Notes: generated from the sequence alone by a model not told the origin. A stretch of 64,000 bases of DNA from Erinaceus europaeus (GCF_950295315.1 NW_026647188.1:248001-312000), one strand, 5' to 3'. Counted from the stretch's first letter, positions 1 to 11,063 are shown. Made by a program: numbers and translations.

Positions 1-1328
1 AAGGCAAAGGGGGGAGAGAAAGATAGACCCCCTGAAGATCTGCTTCACTCCCTGTAAAGCGACTCCCCTGCAGGTGGGGGTCTGGGGGCCATTCCCAGGA
101 TTCTTCCTCCTGTCCCCTTGTTTCTTGCCACCACCACTTAACCCTCTGAGATACTGCCCAACCTCCCTGGATTTCCTTTTGACAGCAATATGACCTGTCT
201 ATTTTTTGAATCCTCATTATCCTGAGGATCAGTCCTGGAAATAGTGTCATGAGAAGACACAGGGGGATCTCTGGAATCAGAGAGCGCCTGGAACAGCAGC
301 TGGGGCTCTGGAGCCAGGGCATGGGGCACCTACCCATCCACCCTCCACAGAGTCCACCTGCCTGCATCTTGGTCCTGCTCCCTCCCAAAAAGATGTTTTC
401 CCTTGTTTCACTGAGAATCAGGCATCACACAGGAGAGTCAGGCAGCACTAATTAAAAAAATAAAGAAATAAATAAATAAAAGCGGTTTTTTTGTTTGTTT
501 GTTTGTTTGTTTGTTTGTTTTTTACCCTTACTGAAGGACCAGCTTCTGGGAAGTACAGATTTTCAACCTGAAAACTCTGTCTGCCTGTCTCTGAGAACAC
601 AGGAGGAGCCACTGCCCCAGTCAGACCTTGTGTTCAGAGTGGGGTGTTTTCACCAGTCCTAGGCTTGCACAGAGCACTTGGGACTGGGTGGCCTGAGGCC
701 CAAATGTTACAATGTAGATGGTTTGTTTACAGTTCCGGCTCCCCAGGACATTGGCCAGACCCACCTCCCTCTGGGACACCCAGAGGAAAAGATTCTTCCC
801 ATCCTTAGAGCAAATGGAGTGGAGGGGGAGGGGAGAGAGGTGCATGTGTGGGCTGCTCATGCCCAGGTGTGTGTGTGGGGCCATGGCAGGGGTCGGAAGG
901 GGGTTGAGGGGCAGAAGGAGACTGTTTGGGGGGCAGGCTGCAGGCAGGGGAGCCCCTAAATAGGTGCAGAGTTGTGTGTGTGTGTGGATGTGGTGGCAGG
1001 GGGTTAGGGCTGGTCCCCTTGCTGGATGGTGAGATGGCAGCTGGGCTGGCCCAGGGTCCCCAGGGCTGGAGGGCAGCAGCAGGCTGGCAGGAAAGGAGCG
1101 CAGGGAGGCACACAGTAGATGACTGTTGGGGAGCTGGGGGACAGGGGGCAAGGGGAAAAGGGGGCATCCTTGCGGAGGGGGAGGGGGCTGGACTGGAGAG
1201 TGGGTGGAGCTGGAGGCACGCAGGTCCTCCGAAGAATCAGGGACTGACAGGACCAGATACCTGCACCCACCCACTGGATAGCAGCTGCAGCACCCAGAGC
1301 CAGCAGCCCTGAGTGAGTCCCTCTGAGG
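1..1328 (+). repeat. Macrosatellite partial unit (left edge)
   Basis: This is the last third of a unit, cut by the window edge. It begins inside the third minus-strand SINE fragment (1-90), then holds the AT/GC-mixed segment (91-480), a (GTTT)n tract near 488-521 and the G-rich segment to 1328. It carries the common variants CACCTCC and GAGGAAAAG near 760-790, whereas the corresponding part of unit 1 does not. Confidence 0.97.
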
Positions 1329-1336
1329 ATGAGGAA

Positions 1337-1362
1337 GGGGAGGGGGATGGGGGGGAGGAGGG
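1337..1362 (+). other. G-quadruplex motif at the head of each unit
   Basis: Four G tracts of at least three bases are separated by loops of 1-4 bases (GGGG, GGGGG, GGGGGGG, GGG), a canonical intramolecular G4 pattern on the plus strand. It recurs 8 bp into every unit, for example at 5466, 9586 and 38361. It sits about 60 bp upstream of the CpG-rich block, a position typical of promoter-proximal G4s. The folding is predicted from pattern only. Confidence 0.75.
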
Positions 1363-1419
1363 CCGCTGTCAGCAGGCAACAGGGTCAACAGGGGCATCCA
1401 CTATGGAGGCCTGTGTCTA

Positions 1420-1900
1420 CGTGGCCGCCCGCCAAACCCGGGGCAGCTCGGGGCAGCTCAGGGCTCCCAGGGCCCTGGGGGGTGTCTGTGGGGCGGGGGC
1501 TGTCAGTCAGTCAGTGTGTCTGTGTGTCAGTGCACTTGCTTGGACAGGGGCGTGAAGGCCCTTGGCCCCCAGCCCTTGGCTGTCAGATGCCGGCCCCGCC
1601 CCAGGACACACCCCCGCCGCGCCCCTTACCCCCGAGCCCTGCCCACCTGCACTGGCTTTGGCCTGGGGCTCTGGCTCTGGTGGCTGGCCACCACCCTTCA
1701 GATCAAGTTCAGGGTGGGTGTCTTGGCCGCCGCCTCCCTAGGGGTCAACTGGATGGGCGGGGTCCTCGTGACCTAGCACCTCTCGAGCCCTCTGTGATGT
1801 GCCCCCCCCAGGATTCTGTGCTCAGGTGCACTGACACTGGCCAGACCAACTGCCTTGCCAGTAGGTAAGGCGGCAGCGCCCAGACCCCTGGGCCCTGGCA
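1420..1900 (+). promoter_or_regulatory. CpG-rich block with GC boxes, candidate promoter of the unit
   Basis: This is the most CpG-dense part of the unit. It contains Sp1-type GC boxes in both orientations: GGGCGGGGGC at 1491-1500, CCCCGCCCC at 1594-1602 and GGGCGGGG at 1755-1762. There is no convincing TATA box. A repeated TCAG tract and a (GT)n run lie at 1502-1525. The block is copied in every unit at the same offset (+91 to +571). Macrosatellite units such as D4Z4 and DXZ4 carry comparable CpG-island promoters; the promoter role here is inferred. Confidence 0.5.
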
Positions 1901-2264
1901 CAGAGGGACTGAAGGACTGGAGGACAGCGCTGACCAACGACAGACCTCGGGGCTGGCAGCCAAGGGAGCAAAGGAGGAAGTGCACCAGGGAGCCAGGGAG
2001 CCCAGGCCACAGCTGCCTGCATGCCTGCCTGCCTTGCTGGATGCCTGTATGCTACCTCTGTCCAGGTGGGTTTCTCAGTTCCTCTCCTCTCCTCTCCCCT
2101 GCTCTCCTCTCCTCTCCTCTGCTCTCCTCGCCTCGCCTTGCCTGGCCTCGCCTCTCCTCTTGTCTCTCCTCTCTTCTGGGTACCCTGCTCACCAGCTTGA
2201 TCGCTTCTGACATTTCGCTTGTAACAGCTGCCCGCACCCGCCCCCTTCCGCGCACCTGATGTGA
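1812..2264 (+). other. Exon-like chain inside the unit (candidate spliced reading frame)
   Basis: Three segments join in one open frame under GT-AG rules. An upstream segment encodes a hydrophobic stretch (GFGLGLWLWWLATTLQIKFR) and ends at 1713 before donor GTGGGT. Segment 1812-1864 (53 nt) has a C-run plus CAG acceptor and a strong donor (AG/GTAAGG). Segment 1904-2065 (162 nt) follows GGCACAG and ends before GTGGGT. A last segment from 2228, after the pyrimidine minisatellite and TTGTAACAG, reaches a TGA at 2262-2264. The phases agree at each join (0, 2, 2). No in-frame ATG is seen upstream, and the product matches nothing I recognise. The same signals recur at the same offsets in units 2-9. 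In unit 10 the 162-nt segment has an 8-bp deletion that shifts the frame. It may be a real transcript, a decayed gene captured by the array, or chance. Confidence 0.3.
2081..2176 (+). repeat. Pyrimidine minisatellite, CTCCT/CCTCG 5-mers
   Basis: A tract of CTCCT units turns into CCTCG units and then reverts. It is about 95 bp in units 1-9 and nearly doubled in unit 10 (39092-39280). It lies directly upstream of a candidate acceptor and could act as an extended polypyrimidine tract. Long leucine/serine/proline or arginine/glutamate-rich open frames here are products of the repeat. Confidence 0.9.
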
Positions 2265-2437
2265 CCCAGCTCACAGGCTCACCTGCTCACCCCACCCACA
2301 CCCTTACCCCCCACCACATTCCCTGGATCAGCTCCTCTGCCCTATTCAGCCAAACTGGCCACTTGGGAATGTATCTGTGCAGGCTTGACTGTCTTTATCA
2401 TTCAAGGTTATATCTCCTTTTGTACTTAGCTTGGTTG

Positions 2438-2500
2438 ATTGGTGGATGGATAGTTGGATGGATGGATAGATGGATGGATAGATGGATGGATGGATGGAGG
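2438..2500 (+). repeat. (GGAT)n microsatellite
   Basis: GGAT/AGAT tetramers form a tract of about 60 bp in each unit. Unit 10 has an extra tetramer and a GATGAAAC end in place of GGAGGAAAC. The minus-strand frame through it reads as serine/histidine/proline/isoleucine repeats and is not a gene. Confidence 0.9.
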
Positions 2501-2529
2501 AAACGATGCACGGGTTGATTGATTGGTTT

Positions 2530-2650
2530 GGTAGAGGCAGAGAGCCATCTAGGGGTACTTGAGACCTTTGGCATCAGAGCCCTAGTCTGCTGTCGAATGT
2601 AAAACATTAACTGCTCAATAAATAAATGAATAAATCAATAAAATAAACTG
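2530..2650 (+). repeat. L1-like 3' end remnant with AATAAA tail
   Basis: The stretch TCGAATGTAAAACATTAA followed by CTCAATAAATAAAT resembles the 3' terminus of the L1 copy that ends near 45645 (TGAATGTAGAACATTAA then CCAATAAAG). It is probably the tail of an old L1 trapped in the unit. It also supplies polyadenylation-type hexamers downstream of the exon-like chain. Confidence 0.45.
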
Positions 2651-2767
2651 GGTCAACAAAAAACACGGTGTCTTTGCGCTTTCTGGATACGGTATGCTGT
2701 GAGGATCTTAATATGGAAAGCATTGTCCAAAGCAGCCCCTTGAAATCTTGGGATATTTCATTTTCCC

Positions 2768-2782
2768 TTCTTCTTCTTCTAC

Positions 2783-2814
<32 letters not shown>

Positions 2815-2860
2815 CTTCTTCTTCTTCTTCTTCTTCTTCTTCTTCTTCTTCTTCTTCTTT
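2768..2860 (+). repeat. (TTC)n microsatellite, main source of unit length variation
   Basis: A TTC triplet run with one or two CTA interruptions near its start. Counterparts lie at about 6897-6973, 11017-11105, 15147-15242, 19280-19366, 23400-23498, 27526-27602, 31631-31711 and 35738-35812, and in unit 10 as (CCT)n/(TTC)n at 39892-39968. Read on the minus strand it is the (GAA)n tail of the adjacent SINE. The poly-leucine, poly-serine and poly-arginine frames across it are artefacts. Confidence 0.95.
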
Positions 2861-2861
2861 T

Positions 2862-3080
2862 GTTTCTTTGCTTTCTATTATCTTGATTTATTTTTTGGAA
2901 TGGACAGTCAGGAATCGAGCGGGAAGGGAGGGATAGAGATTTTGAGAACCGGAGAGACACGTGCAGCACTTCGGCACCACTTGTAAAGATTTCCCCCTGC
3001 AGGTGGGGACCAGGGTCTTGACCGGGGTCCTCCTACAGTGTAACATGAGTGTTTAACCAGGTGAGGCACCACCTGCTACC
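2862..3080 (-). repeat. tRNA-derived SINE, minus strand (present once per unit)
   Basis: Read on the minus strand it begins with a tRNA-like head (A-box-like TGGTGCCTCACCTGGTTAA), followed by a B-box region, the CCCCACCTGCAGGGGG motif and a pyrimidine-rich body, and ends in the (GAA)n tail formed by the TTC tract. In units 1-8 the B-box region reads GACCCCGGTCAAG or similar and is degraded. In units 9 and 10 it reads GACCCGGGTTCAAG, the intact pol III form. Confidence 0.8.
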
Positions 3081-3154
3081 CTTAATGTGACATTTGTTTT
3101 AGCAATGAAAAGAAATTCTCTTGGCTAGGTAAGAAATAAATAAAATATAAATAA

Positions 3155-4231
3155 ATAAATAAAAGTGCTTTTACATTTACACAGTGGATACACACTCTCC
3201 GACCTATTCATGTATATTACCTGTACTATTTATTTATTTATTTATTTATTTATTTATTGCCACAAGGGGTTATTGCCACAGCTCAGTGCCAGCACCTGGA
3301 ATCCACTGCTCCTATGTTCCATTTTTTCCCCTTTTTGCTGCCCTTGTTGCTTGATTATTGTGGTTAACATTATTATTGTTGTTGTTGTTGTTGTGATGGT
3401 TACTGTCCTTGCGGAGGACAGAGAAAAATGTAGAGAGGAGGGGAAAGAGAGATGGGGGAGAGAAAGATAGGCCCCCTGAAGATCTGCTTCACTAAATAAA
3501 TAAAGCGCTGACATTTTACTCAGTAGAAACACAGAGAAATGTATACATGTATATTACCTGTATTTTTTATTTATGTATTCTTTATCTGTTTGTTTATTTA
3601 TTTATTTATGTATTTATCTATTTATTGCCTCCAGGGTTATTGTCAGGGTTAGGGGCCTGCACCAGGAATCCACTGCTCCTGCAGACCACTTTTTCCCCTT
3701 TGGCTGCCCTTGTTGTGGTTATTATTATTTTTGTTGTTGCTGTTACTGTCCTTGCATAGGACAGAGAGAAAGGGAGAGAGGAGTGGAAAGGCAGAGGGGG
3801 GAGAGAAAGGTAGACCCCTGCAGGTCTGCTTCACTAGATAAACAAAAAGTGCATGTATATTTACAAAGTGGATACACGGACGATGTATACATGTATATTA
3901 TGTGTATATTTTCTCTATGAGTTTATATATATATATATATTTTTTTTTATTTATTTATTGCTTCCAGGGTTATGCCAGTGCTTGGTGCCTGTACCAGGAA
4001 TCCACTGCTCCTGCAGACCATTTATTCTCCTTTTGCTGCCCTTGTTGCTTGATCATTGTTGTGGTTCTTCTTCTTATTGTTGTTGTTGTTACTGTCCTTG
4101 CATAGGACAGAGAGAAAGGGAGAGGGGAGGGGAAAGGCAAAGGGGGGAGAGAAAGATAGACCCCCTGAAGATCTGCTTCACTCCCTGTAAAGCGACTCCC
4201 CTGCAGGTGGGGGTCTGGGGGCCATTCCCAG
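3155..4231 (-). repeat. Nested tandem triplication of a SINE fragment plus spacer
   Basis: Three minus-strand copies of the same SINE body (3230-3493, 3587-3836, 3943-4231) are each preceded by a related spacer of about 95 bp. The spacer is recognisable by AGTGGATACAC or AGTAGAAACAC and by ATGTATATTA. Copies 1 and 2 share the same fusion junction, where the SINE ends at CTGCTTCACT and passes straight into AT-rich spacer. Copy 3 continues into the CTGCAGGTGGGG part of the SINE head. Copy 3 is therefore probably the original insertion, and the other two arose by local duplication. The whole block recurs in every unit. Confidence 0.8.
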
Positions 4232-4600
4232 GATTCTTCCTCCTGTCCCCTTGTTTCTTGCCACCACCACTTAACCCTCTGAGATACTGCCCAACCTCCC
4301 TGGATTTCCTTTTGACAGCAATATGACCTGTCTATTTTTTGAATCCTCATTATCCTGAGGATCAGTCCTGGAAATAGTGTCATGAGAAGACACAGGGGGA
4401 TCTCTGGAATCAGAGAGCGCCTGGAACAGCAGCTGGGGCTCTGGAGCCAGGGCATGGGGCACCTACCCATCCACCCTCCACAGAGTCCACCTGCCTGCAT
4501 CTTGGTCCTGCTCCCTCCCAAAAAGATGTTTTCCCTTGTTTCACTGAGAATCAGGCATCACACAGGAGAGTCAGGCAGCACTAATTAAAAAAATAAAGAA
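4232..4600. other. Mixed-composition segment of the unit, no gene recognised
   Basis: This is unique sequence within the unit, between the third SINE fragment and the (GTTT)n tract. It ends in AATTAAAAAAATAAAG followed by AAATAAATAAATAAA, a tail-like A-rich stretch suggesting an old retroposed element whose body I cannot assign. Short open frames exist on both strands and have no recognisable domain. Confidence 0.6.
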
Positions 4601-4614
4601 AGAAATAAATAAAA

Positions 4615-4652
4615 GCGGTTTTTTTGTTTGTTTGTTTGTTTGTTTGTTTTTT
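4615..4652 (+). repeat. (GTTT)n microsatellite
   Basis: GTTT tetramers vary in number between units. The tract is partly or wholly converted to T runs in copies near 12880, 25265, 29365, 33480 and 37570, and to GTTTT in the last unit near 41720. Confidence 0.9.
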
Positions 4653-4654
4653 AC

Positions 4655-5457
4655 CCTTACTGAAGGACCAGCTTCTGGGAAGTACAGATTTTCAACCTGA
4701 AAACTCTGTCTGCCTGTCTCTGAGAACACAGGAGGAGCCACTGCCCCAGTCAGACCTTGTGTTCAGAGTGGGGTGTTTTCACCAGTCCTAGGCTTGCACA
4801 GAGCACTTGGGACTGGGTGGCCTGAGGCCCAAATGTTACAATGTAGATGGTTTGTTTACAGTTCCGGCTCCCCAGGACATTGGCCAGACCCAACTCCCTC
4901 TGGGACACCCAGAGGAACAGATTCTTCCCATCCTTAGAGCAAATGGAGTGGAGGGGGAGGGGAGAGAGGTGCATGTGTGGGCTGCTCATGCCCAGGTGTG
5001 TGTGTGGGGCCATGGCAGGGGTCGGAAGGGGGTTGAGGGGCAGAAGGAGACTGTTTGGGGGGCAGGCTGCAGGCAGGGGAGCCCCTAAATAGGTGCAGAG
5101 TTGTGTGTGTGTGTGGATGTGGTGGCAGGGGGTTAGGGCTGGTCCCCTTGCTGGATGGTGAGATGGCAGCTGGGCTGGCCCAGGGTCCCCAGGGCTGGAG
5201 GGCAGCAGCAGGCTGGCAGGAAAGGAGCGCAGGGAGGCACACAGTAGATGACTGTTGGGGAGCTGGGGGACAGGGGGCAAGGGGAAAAGGGGGCATCCTT
5301 GCGGAGGGGGAGGGGGCTGGACTGGAGAGTGGGTGGAGCTGGAGGCACGCAGGTCCTCCGAAGAATCAGGGACTGACAGGACCAGATACCTGCACCCACC
5401 CACTGGATAGCAGCTGCAGCACCCAGAGCCAGCAGCCCTGAGTGAGTCCCTCTGAGG
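4655..5457. other. G-rich segment of the unit; long minus-strand proline-rich open frame
   Basis: The plus strand is rich in GGGG, with a (GT)n run near 5101-5116. The minus strand holds a 258-codon open frame (4750-5526) that is proline/serine/leucine-rich over most of its length; only its C-terminal ~60 residues are of ordinary composition. It recurs at the same length in nearly all units. In the last two copies its TGA stop is TGG and the frame runs further, to about 37589 and 41746. I recognise no domain, and base composition alone could explain an open frame of this kind. Confidence 0.35.
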
Positions 5458-6908
5458 ATGAGGAAGGGGAGGGGGATGGGGGGGAGGAGGGCCGCTGTCA
5501 GCAGGCAACAGGGTCAACAGGGGCATCCACTATGGAGGCCTGTGTCTACGTGGCCGCCCGCCAAACCCGGGGCAGCTCGGGGCAGCTCAGGGCTCCCAGG
5601 GCCCTGGGGGGTGTCTGTGGGGCGGGGGCTGTCAGTCAGTCAGTGTGTCTGTGTGTCAGTGCACTTGCTTGGACAGGGGCGTGAAGGCCCTTGGCCCCCA
5701 GCCCTTGGCTGTCAGATGCCGGCCCCGCCCCAGGACACACCCCCGCCGCGCCCCTTACCCCCGAGCCCTGCCCACCTGCACTGGCTTTGGCCTGGGGCTC
5801 TGGCTCTGGTGGCTGGCCACCACCCTTCAGATCAAGTTCAGGGTGGGTGTCTTGGCCGCCGCCTCCCTAGGGGTCAACTGGATGGGCGGGGTCCTCGTGA
5901 CCTAGCACCTCTCGAGCCCTCTGTGATGTGCCCCCCCCAGGATTCTGTGCTCAGGTGCACTGACACTGGCCAGACCAACTGCCTTGCCAGTAGGTAAGGC
6001 GGCAGCGCCCAGACCCCTGGGCCCTGGCACAGAGGGACTGAAGGACTGGAGGACAGCGCTGACCAACGACAGACCTCGGGGCTGGCAGCCAAGGGAGCAA
6101 AGGAGGAAGTGCACCAGGGAGCCAGGGAGCCCAGGCCACAGCTGCCTGCATGCCTGCCTGCCTTGCTGGATGCCTGTATGCTACCTCTGTCCAGGTGGGT
6201 TTCTCAGTTCCTCTCCTCTCCTCTCCCCTGCTCTCCTCTCCTCTCCTCTGCTCTCCTCGCCTCGCCTCGCCTGGCCTCGCCTCTCCTCTTGTCTCTCCTC
6301 TCTTCTGGGTACCCTGCTCACCAGCTTGATCGCTTCTGACATTTCGCTTGTAACAGCTGCCCGCACCCGCCCCCTTCCGCGCACCTGATGTGACCCAGCT
6401 CACAGGCTCACCTGCTCACCCCACCCACACCCTTACCCCCCACCACATTCCCTGGATCAGCTCCTCTGCCCTATTCAGCCAAACTGGCCACTTGGGAATG
6501 TATCTGTGCAGGCTTGACTGTCTTTATCATTCAAGGTTATATCTCCTTTTGTACTTAGCTTGGTTGATTGGTGGATGGATAGTTGGATGGATGGATAGAT
6601 GGATGGATAGATGGATGGATGGATGGAGGAAACGATGCACGGGTTGATTGATTGGTTTGGTAGAGGCAGAGAGCCATCTAGGGGTACTTGAGACCTTTGG
6701 CATCAGAGCCCTAGTCTGCTGTCGAATGTAAAACATTAACTGCTCAATAAATAAATGAATAAATCAATAAAATAAACTGGGTCAACAAAAAACACGGTGT
6801 CTTTGCGCTTTCTGGATACGGTATGCTGTGAGGATCTTAATATGGAAAGCATTGTCCAAAGCAGCCCCTTGAAATCTTGGGATATTTCATTTTCCCTTCT
6901 TCTTCTTC

Positions 6909-6940
<32 letters not shown>

Positions 6941-9577
6941 CTTCTTCTTCTTCTTCTTCTTCTTCTTCTTCTTTTGTTTCTTTGCTTTCTATTATCTTGA
7001 TTTATTTTTTGGAATGGACAGTCAGGAATCGAGCGGGAAGGGAGGGATAGAGATTTTGAGAACCGGAGAGACACGTGCAGCACTTCGGCACCACTTGTAA
7101 AGATTTCCCCCTGCAGGTGGGGACCAGGGTCTTGACCGGGGTCCTCCTACAGTGTAACATGAGTGTTTAACCAGGTGAGGCACCACCTGATACCCTTAAT
7201 GTGACATTTGTTTTAGCAATGAAAAGAAATTCTCTTGGCTAGGTAAGAAATAAATAAAATATAAATAAATAAATAAAAGTGCTTTTACATTTACACAGTG
7301 GATACACACTCTCCGACCTATTCATGTATATTACCTGTACTATTTATTTATTTATTTATTTATTTATTTATTGCCACAAGGGGTTATTGCCACAGCTCAG
7401 TGCCAGCACCTGGAATCCACTGCTCCTATGTTCCATTTTTTCCCCTTTTTGCTGCCCTTGTTGCTTGATTATTGTGGTTAACATTATTATTGTTGTTGTT
7501 GTTGTTGTGATGGTTACTGTCCTTGCGGAGGACAGAGAAAAATGTAGAGAGGAGGGGAAAGAGAGATGGGGGAGAGAAAGATAGGCCCCCTGAAGATCTG
7601 CTTCACTAAATAAATAAAGCGCTGACATTTTACTCAGTAGAAACACAGAGAAATGTATACATGTATATTACCTGTATTTTTTATTTATGTATTCTTTATC
7701 TGTTTGTTTATTTATTTATTTATGTATTTATCTATTTATTGCCTCCAGGGTTATTGTCAGGGTTAGGGGCCTGCACCAGGAATCCACTGCTCCTGCAGAC
7801 CACTTTTTCCCCTTTGGCTGCCCTTGTTGTGGTTATTATTATTTTTGTTGTTGCTGTTACTGTCCTTGCATAGGACAGAGAGAAAGGGAGAGAGGAGTGG
7901 AAAGGCAGAGGGGGGAGAGAAAGGTAGACCCCTGCAGGTCTGCTTCACTAGATAAACAAAAAGTGCATGTATATTTACAAAGTGGATACACGGACGATGT
8001 ATACATGTATATTATGTGTATATTTTCTCTATGAGTTTATATATATATATATATATTTTTTTTTATTTATTTATTGCTTCCAGGGTTATGCCAGTGCTTG
8101 GTGCCTGTACCAGGAATCCACTGCTCCTGCAGACCATTTATTCTCCTTTTGCTGCCCTTGTTGCTTGATCATTGTTGTGGTTCTTCTTCTTATTGTTGTT
8201 GTTGTTACTGTCCTTGCATAGGACAGAGAGAAAGGGAGAGGGGAGGGGAAAGGCAAAGGGGGGAGAGAAAGATAGACCCCCTGAAGATCTGCTTCACTCC
8301 CTGTAAAGCGACTCCCCTGCAGGTGGGGGTCTGGGGGCCATTCCCAGGATTCTTCCTCCTGTCCCCTTGTTTCTTGCCACCACCACTTAACCCTCTGAGA
8401 TACTGCCCAACCTCCCTGGATTTCCTTTTGACAGCAATATGACCTGTCTATTTTTTGAATCCTCATTATCCTGAGGATCAGTCCTGGAAATAGTGTCATG
8501 AGAAGACACAGGGGGATCTCTGGAATCAGAGAGCGCCTGGAACAGCAGCTGGGGCTCTGGAGCCAGGGCATGGGGCACCTACCCATCCACCCTCCACAGA
8601 GTCCACCTGCCTGCATCTTGGTCCTGCTCCCTCCCAAAAAGATGTTTTCCCTTGTTTCACTGAGAATCAGGCATCACACAGGAGAGTCAGGCAGCACTAA
8701 TTAAAAAAATAAAGAAATAAATAAATAAAAGCGGTTTTTTTGTTTGTTTGTTTGTTTGTTTGTTTGTTTTTTACCCTTACTGAAGGACCAGCTTCTGGGA
8801 AGTACAGATTTTCAACCTGAAAACTCTGTCTGCCTGTCTCTGAGAACACAGGAGGAGCCACTGCCCCAGTCAGACCTTGTGTTCAGAGTGGGGTGTTTTC
8901 ACCAGTCCTAGGCTTGCACAGAGCACTTGGGACTGGGTGGCCTGAGGCCCAAATGTTACAATGTAGATGGTTTGTTTACAGTTCCGGCTCCCCAGGACAT
9001 TGGCCAGACCCACCTCCCTCTGGGACACCCAGAGGAAAAGATTCTTCCCATCCTTAGAGCAAATGGAGTGGAGGGGGAGGGGAGAGAGGTGCATGTGTGG
9101 GCTGCTCATGCCCAGGTGTGTGTGTGGGGCCATGGCAGGGGTCGGAAGGGGGTTGAGGGGCAGAAGGAGACTGTTTGGGGGGCAGGCTGCAGGCAGGGGA
9201 GCCCCTAAATAGGTGCAGAGTTGTGTGTGTGTGTGGATGTGGTGGCAGGGGGTTAGGGCTGGTCCCCTTGCTGGATGGTGAGATGGCAGCTGGGCTGGCC
9301 CAGGGTCCCCAGGGCTGGAGGGCAGCAGCAGGCTGGCAGGAAAGGAGCGCAGGGAGGCACACAGTAGATGACTGTTGGGGAGCTGGGGGACAGGGGGCAA
9401 GGGGAAAAGGGGGCATCCTTGCGGAGGGGGAGGGGGCTGGACTGGAGAGTGGGTGGAGCTGGAGGCACGCAGGTCCTCCGAAGAATCAGGGACTGACAGG
9501 ACCAGATACCTGCACCCACCCACTGGATAGCAGCTGCAGCACCCAGAGCCAGCAGCCCTGAGTGAGTCCCTCTGAGG
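5458..9577 (+). repeat. Macrosatellite unit 2 (4120 bp)
   Basis: Full unit. The (TTC)n tract is at about 6897-6973 and is short, with a single CTAC interruption. It has a private change, CCTGATACCC near 7188, where other units have CCTGCTACCC. Its minisatellite has CTCGCC rather than CTTGCC. The run of AT dinucleotides near 8040 is longer than in unit 1. Confidence 0.97.
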
Positions 9578-11031
9578 ATGAGGAAGGGGAGGGGGATGGG
9601 GGGGAGGAGGGCCGCTGTCAGCAGGCAACAGGGTCAACAGGGGCATCCACTATGGAGGCCTGTGTCTACGTGGCCGCCCGCCAAACCCGGGGCAGCTCGG
9701 GGCAGCTCAGGGCTCCCAGGGCCCTGGGGGGTGTCTGTGGGGCGGGGGCTGTCAGTCAGTCAGTGTGTCTGTGTGTCAGTGCACTTGCTTGGACAGGGGC
9801 GTGAAGGCCCTTGGCCCCCAGCCCTTGGCTGTCAGATGCCGGCCCCGCCCCAGGACACACCCCCGCCGCGCCCCTTACCCCCGAGCCCTGCCCACCTGCA
9901 CTGGCTTTGGCCTGGGGCTCTGGCTCTGGTGGCTGGCCACCACCCTTCAGATCAAGTTCAGGGTGGGTGTCTTGGCCGCCGCCTCCCTAGGGGTCAACTG
10001 GATGGGCGGGGTCCTCGTGACCTAGCACCTCTCGAGCCCTCTGTGATGTGCCCCCCCCAGGATTCTGTGCTCAGGTGCACTGACACTGGCCAGACCAACT
10101 GCCTTGCCAGTAGGTAAGGCGGCAGCGCCCAGACCCCTGGGCCCTGGCACAGAGGGACTGAAGGACTGGAGGACAGCGCTGACCAACGACAGACCTCGGG
10201 GCTGGCAGCCAAGGGAGCAAAGGAGGAAGTGCACCAGGGAGCCAGGGAGCCCAGGCCACAGCTGCCTGCATGCCTGCCTGCCTTGCTGGATGCCTGTATG
10301 CTACCTCTGTCCAGGTGGGTTTCTCAGTTCCTCTCCTCTCCTCTCCCCTGCTCTCCTCTCCTCTCCTCTGCTCTCCTCGCCTCGCCTTGCCTGGCCTCGC
10401 CTCTCCTCTTGTCTCTCCTCTCTTCTGGGTACCCTGCTCACCAGCTTGATCGCTTCTGACATTTCGCTTGTAACAGCTGCCCGCACCCGCCCCCTTCCGC
10501 GCACCTGATGTGACCCAGCTCACAGGCTCACCTGCTCACCCCACCCACACCCTTACCCCCCACCACATTCCCTGGATCAGCTCCTCTGCCCTATTCAGCC
10601 AAACTGGCCACTTGGGAATGTATCTGTGCAGGCTTGACTGTCTTTATCATTCAAGGTTATATCTCCTTTTGTACTTAGCTTGGTTGATTGGTGGATGGAT
10701 AGTTGGATGGATGGATAGATGGATGGATAGATGGATGGATGGATGGAGGAAACGATGCACGGGTTGATTGATTGGTTTGGTAGAGGCAGAGAGCCATCTA
10801 GGGGTACTTGAGACCTTTGGCATCAGAGCCCTAGTCTGCTGTCGAATGTAAAACATTAACTGCTCAATAAATAAATGAATAAATCAATAAAATAAACTGG
10901 GTCAACAAAAAACACGGTGTCTTTGCGCTTTCTGGATACGGTATGCTGTGAGGATCTTAATATGGAAAGCATTGTCCAAAGCAGCCCCTTGAAATCTTGG
11001 GATATTTCATTTTCCCTTCTTCTTCTTCTAC

Positions 11032-11063
<32 letters not shown>

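Larger units (their letters stand above)
1329..5457 (+). repeat. Macrosatellite unit 1 (4129 bp; reference unit)
   Basis: This full unit is used as the reference for the sub-features listed below; add the difference in unit start to locate them in units 2-9 for the first ~1.4 kb. It has the CTTGCC variant in the pyrimidine minisatellite and a CTACTACTTC interruption in its (TTC)n tract (2768-2860), both shared with unit 3 but not unit 2. Its right part (4890-4920) has CAACTCC and GAGGAACAG, otherwise seen together only in unit 9. Confidence 0.97.

Noticed and set aside
621..1397. 258-codon minus-strand frame repeated in nearly every unit, as a protein gene
   Set aside because: Most of it is proline/serine/leucine low-complexity dictated by G-rich DNA, no domain is recognised, and its persistence is explained by homogenisation. 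Kept only as a note in the G-rich segment and as a low-interest finding.
2607..2969. Minus-strand frame with a long arginine run (and plus-strand leucine or serine runs)
   Set aside because: These are translations of the (TTC)n tract in different frames.
1329..5457. Homology to DXZ4 or D4Z4 (CTCF site, double homeobox)
   Set aside because: No convincing CTCF core was found (best candidates near 1728 and 1857 miss key bases) and no homeodomain frame is present. Only the general layout is comparable.
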